Shown in pieces: positions 63,181 through 64,000 of a stretch of DNA of 64,000 nucleotides; position 1 is the first letter of the stretch, and each line of letters starts with the position of its first letter. The notes under the pieces are model-generated. The model was not told the DNA's origin. It did not search any database and saw only the letters and a list, made by a program, of their open reading frames with translations. The DNA is from Granulosicoccus sp964435305 (GTDB lineage Bacteria > Pseudomonadota > Gammaproteobacteria > Granulosicoccales > Granulosicoccaceae), in assembly GCA_964435305.1 (NCBI GenBank), contig CAYSZH010000001.1, positions 1 through 64,000 of the forward strand, in the 5' to 3' direction. The position numbers were made by a program, and so were the translations under genes.

Positions 63181-64000
63181 CTAGCGAGCACCTTTTCCGA
63201 ACAACACCACTTCGGCGGTTTGACACAAAATTAGCATATCCAGGAATATCGTGTGGTTCTTGATGTAGTAAAGATCGTACTCCTGCTTCTGCACCGAATC
63301 ATCTATCGAAGCACCGTAGGGATAACACACCTGCGCCCAACCAGTAATACCAGGCTTTACCGCATGCCGTTCCTGATAGTAAGGAATTTCTTTCTGTAAT
63401 TCGGACACAAATTGAGGGCGCTCCGGTCTTGGCCCCACAAAGCTCATATCACCGCGAAAAACATTCCATATCTGCGGAAGCTCATCAATTCGGGTTTTAC
63501 GCATTATTCCGCCAATACGCGTCACTCGCGCATCGTTCTTGGTCGCCCACTGCGCCACACCGTCTTTTTCTGCATTGACACTCATACTGCGAAATTTAAG
63601 CACCTCAAAAGGCTGTGTAAGATGGCCCACGCGAGTTTGTCCGTAAAAAATTGGTGCGTCCAGCCCGTCTTCCAATTTGATAGCAACGGCGGCAAAAAGC
63701 ATGAATGGCCAGGTGATCGTTAAGATAAGCATACTCGCCAAAATATCAAATAGTCGTTTGGACACGTCTCGAAACGCACCCGTATCAAAACCTTCAGAAT
63801 AGATAAGCCAGTCAGGGCGCATGATATCCAACGGCAGTTTGCCCTGCTCTCTTTCAAAGAAGCCGAGCAAATCGATCACATCGATACCGTAGAGCTTGCA
63901 GTTCAATAAGTCATCAAGTGGGATGCCATTTCGCCGCTCATCCGCTGCCACCACAATTTCATCTACCGCATTATCCACACAGTATTCGAGCAGCTGGTTC
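63181..64000 (-). CDS. Polyprenyl glycosylphosphotransferase (EpsB/WcaJ-type), C-terminal part, truncated by window
   Basis: The frame stays open to the last base, so the gene starts right of the window; 272 residues are visible. The visible N-terminal part, VDEIVVAADERRNG, is the end of a Rossmann-like domain. A helix follows near the FDILASMLILTITWPF segment, and the bacterial sugar transferase domain has KFRSM, then KDARVTRIGGIMRKTRIDELPQIWNVFRGDMSFVGPRPERP and KPGITGWAQV. It transfers a sugar-1-phosphate to undecaprenyl phosphate as the priming step. The 15-base gap to the convergent J-domain gene has no terminator. Confidence 0.92.
   Translation of the reverse strand, partial: NQLLEYCVDNAVDEIVVAADERRNGIPLDDLLNCKLYGIDVIDLLGFFEREQGKLPLDIMRPDWLIYSEGFDTGAFRDVSKRLFDILASMLILTITWPFMLFAAVAIKLEDGLDAPIFYGQTRVGHLTQPFEVLKFRSMSVNAEKDGVAQWATKNDARVTRIGGIMRKTRIDELPQIWNVFRGDMSFVGPRPERPQFVSELQKEIPYYQERHAVKPGITGWAQVCYPYGASIDDSVQKQEYDLYYIKNHTIFLDMLILCQTAEVVLFGKGAR

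Noticed and set aside
1..64000. tRNA, rRNA and other standard RNA genes
   Set aside because: I looked through the gaps between genes and saw no tRNA-like cloverleaf or rRNA sequence; a covariance search could still find a small RNA.

Overview
The window reads as the chromosome of a gammaproteobacterium, probably a marine or other aquatic heterotroph. The evidence is gene order and family content: crcB directly upstream of serS, infA beside clpA-clpS, single-copy DUF1285, DUF1249 and DUF4124 proteins, a complete system I cytochrome c maturation operon, and an exopolysaccharide operon of the EpsB/Wza/Wzz type. Base composition looks moderate and fairly even. No tRNA, rRNA, CRISPR array, prophage or intact transposase was seen. 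One assembly gap of exactly 100 N (30050-30149) lies inside a 16-bp tandem repeat. The genus cannot be named from the sequence.

Layout. 1-2.5 kb: the 3' end of a TonB-dependent receptor gene, then a lipoprotein with a propeller-like C-terminal part. 2.5-7.6 kb: a large hybrid histidine kinase with two HPt domains and its likely partner, a receiver-GGDEF-EAL protein with a degenerate GGDEF site, which suggests c-di-GMP breakdown. 8-13 kb: three overlapping or nearly overlapping membrane-fusion (HlyD-type) genes, one fused to a PqqD-like and M50 zinc-protease domain and one to a GAF-like domain, with no pump or outer-membrane channel beside them. 13.2-18.4 kb: an FAD-linked 2-hydroxyacid dehydrogenase, an MFS carrier, a coiled-coil protein, two small exported proteins and a short HTH regulator that looks like the N-terminus of BoxR/BzdR.

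18.7-28 kb: the ccmABCDEFGH operon (read right to left, with a DUF1285 gene upstream). At its downstream end lie a family-2 glycosyltransferase gene and a FlaA1/CapD-type nucleotide-sugar dehydratase gene. On their far side is a decayed second copy of the ccmH haem-ligation segment, so these two sugar genes sit between two same-strand ccmH copies. 28-30.7 kb: acetoacetyl-CoA synthetase, whose start lies in the 16-bp repeat tract, and a YciA-type thioesterase. 30.9-42 kb: a two-component system divergent from a seven-gene operon: acyl-CoA ligase, a LIV-type ABC importer (two ATPases, two permeases, binding protein) and a PaaK-like protein that has lost standard adenylation motifs. The likely logic is import of a carboxylic acid followed by CoA trapping.

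42.3-50 kb: a LysR regulator and core genes (DUF1127 protein, serS, crcB, DUF4124, DUF1249, infA, clpA, clpS). 50.4-64 kb: a long exopolysaccharide operon on the minus strand: Wza-like export lipoprotein, Wzz-like chain-length protein, a BY-kinase-like ATPase without a Walker A lysine, an outer-membrane barrel, GT4, two deacetylase-family proteins, flippase, GT2 and an O-antigen-ligase/polymerase-like protein. The priming sugar transferase runs off the right edge, and a membrane-anchored J-domain gene lies between it and the rest.
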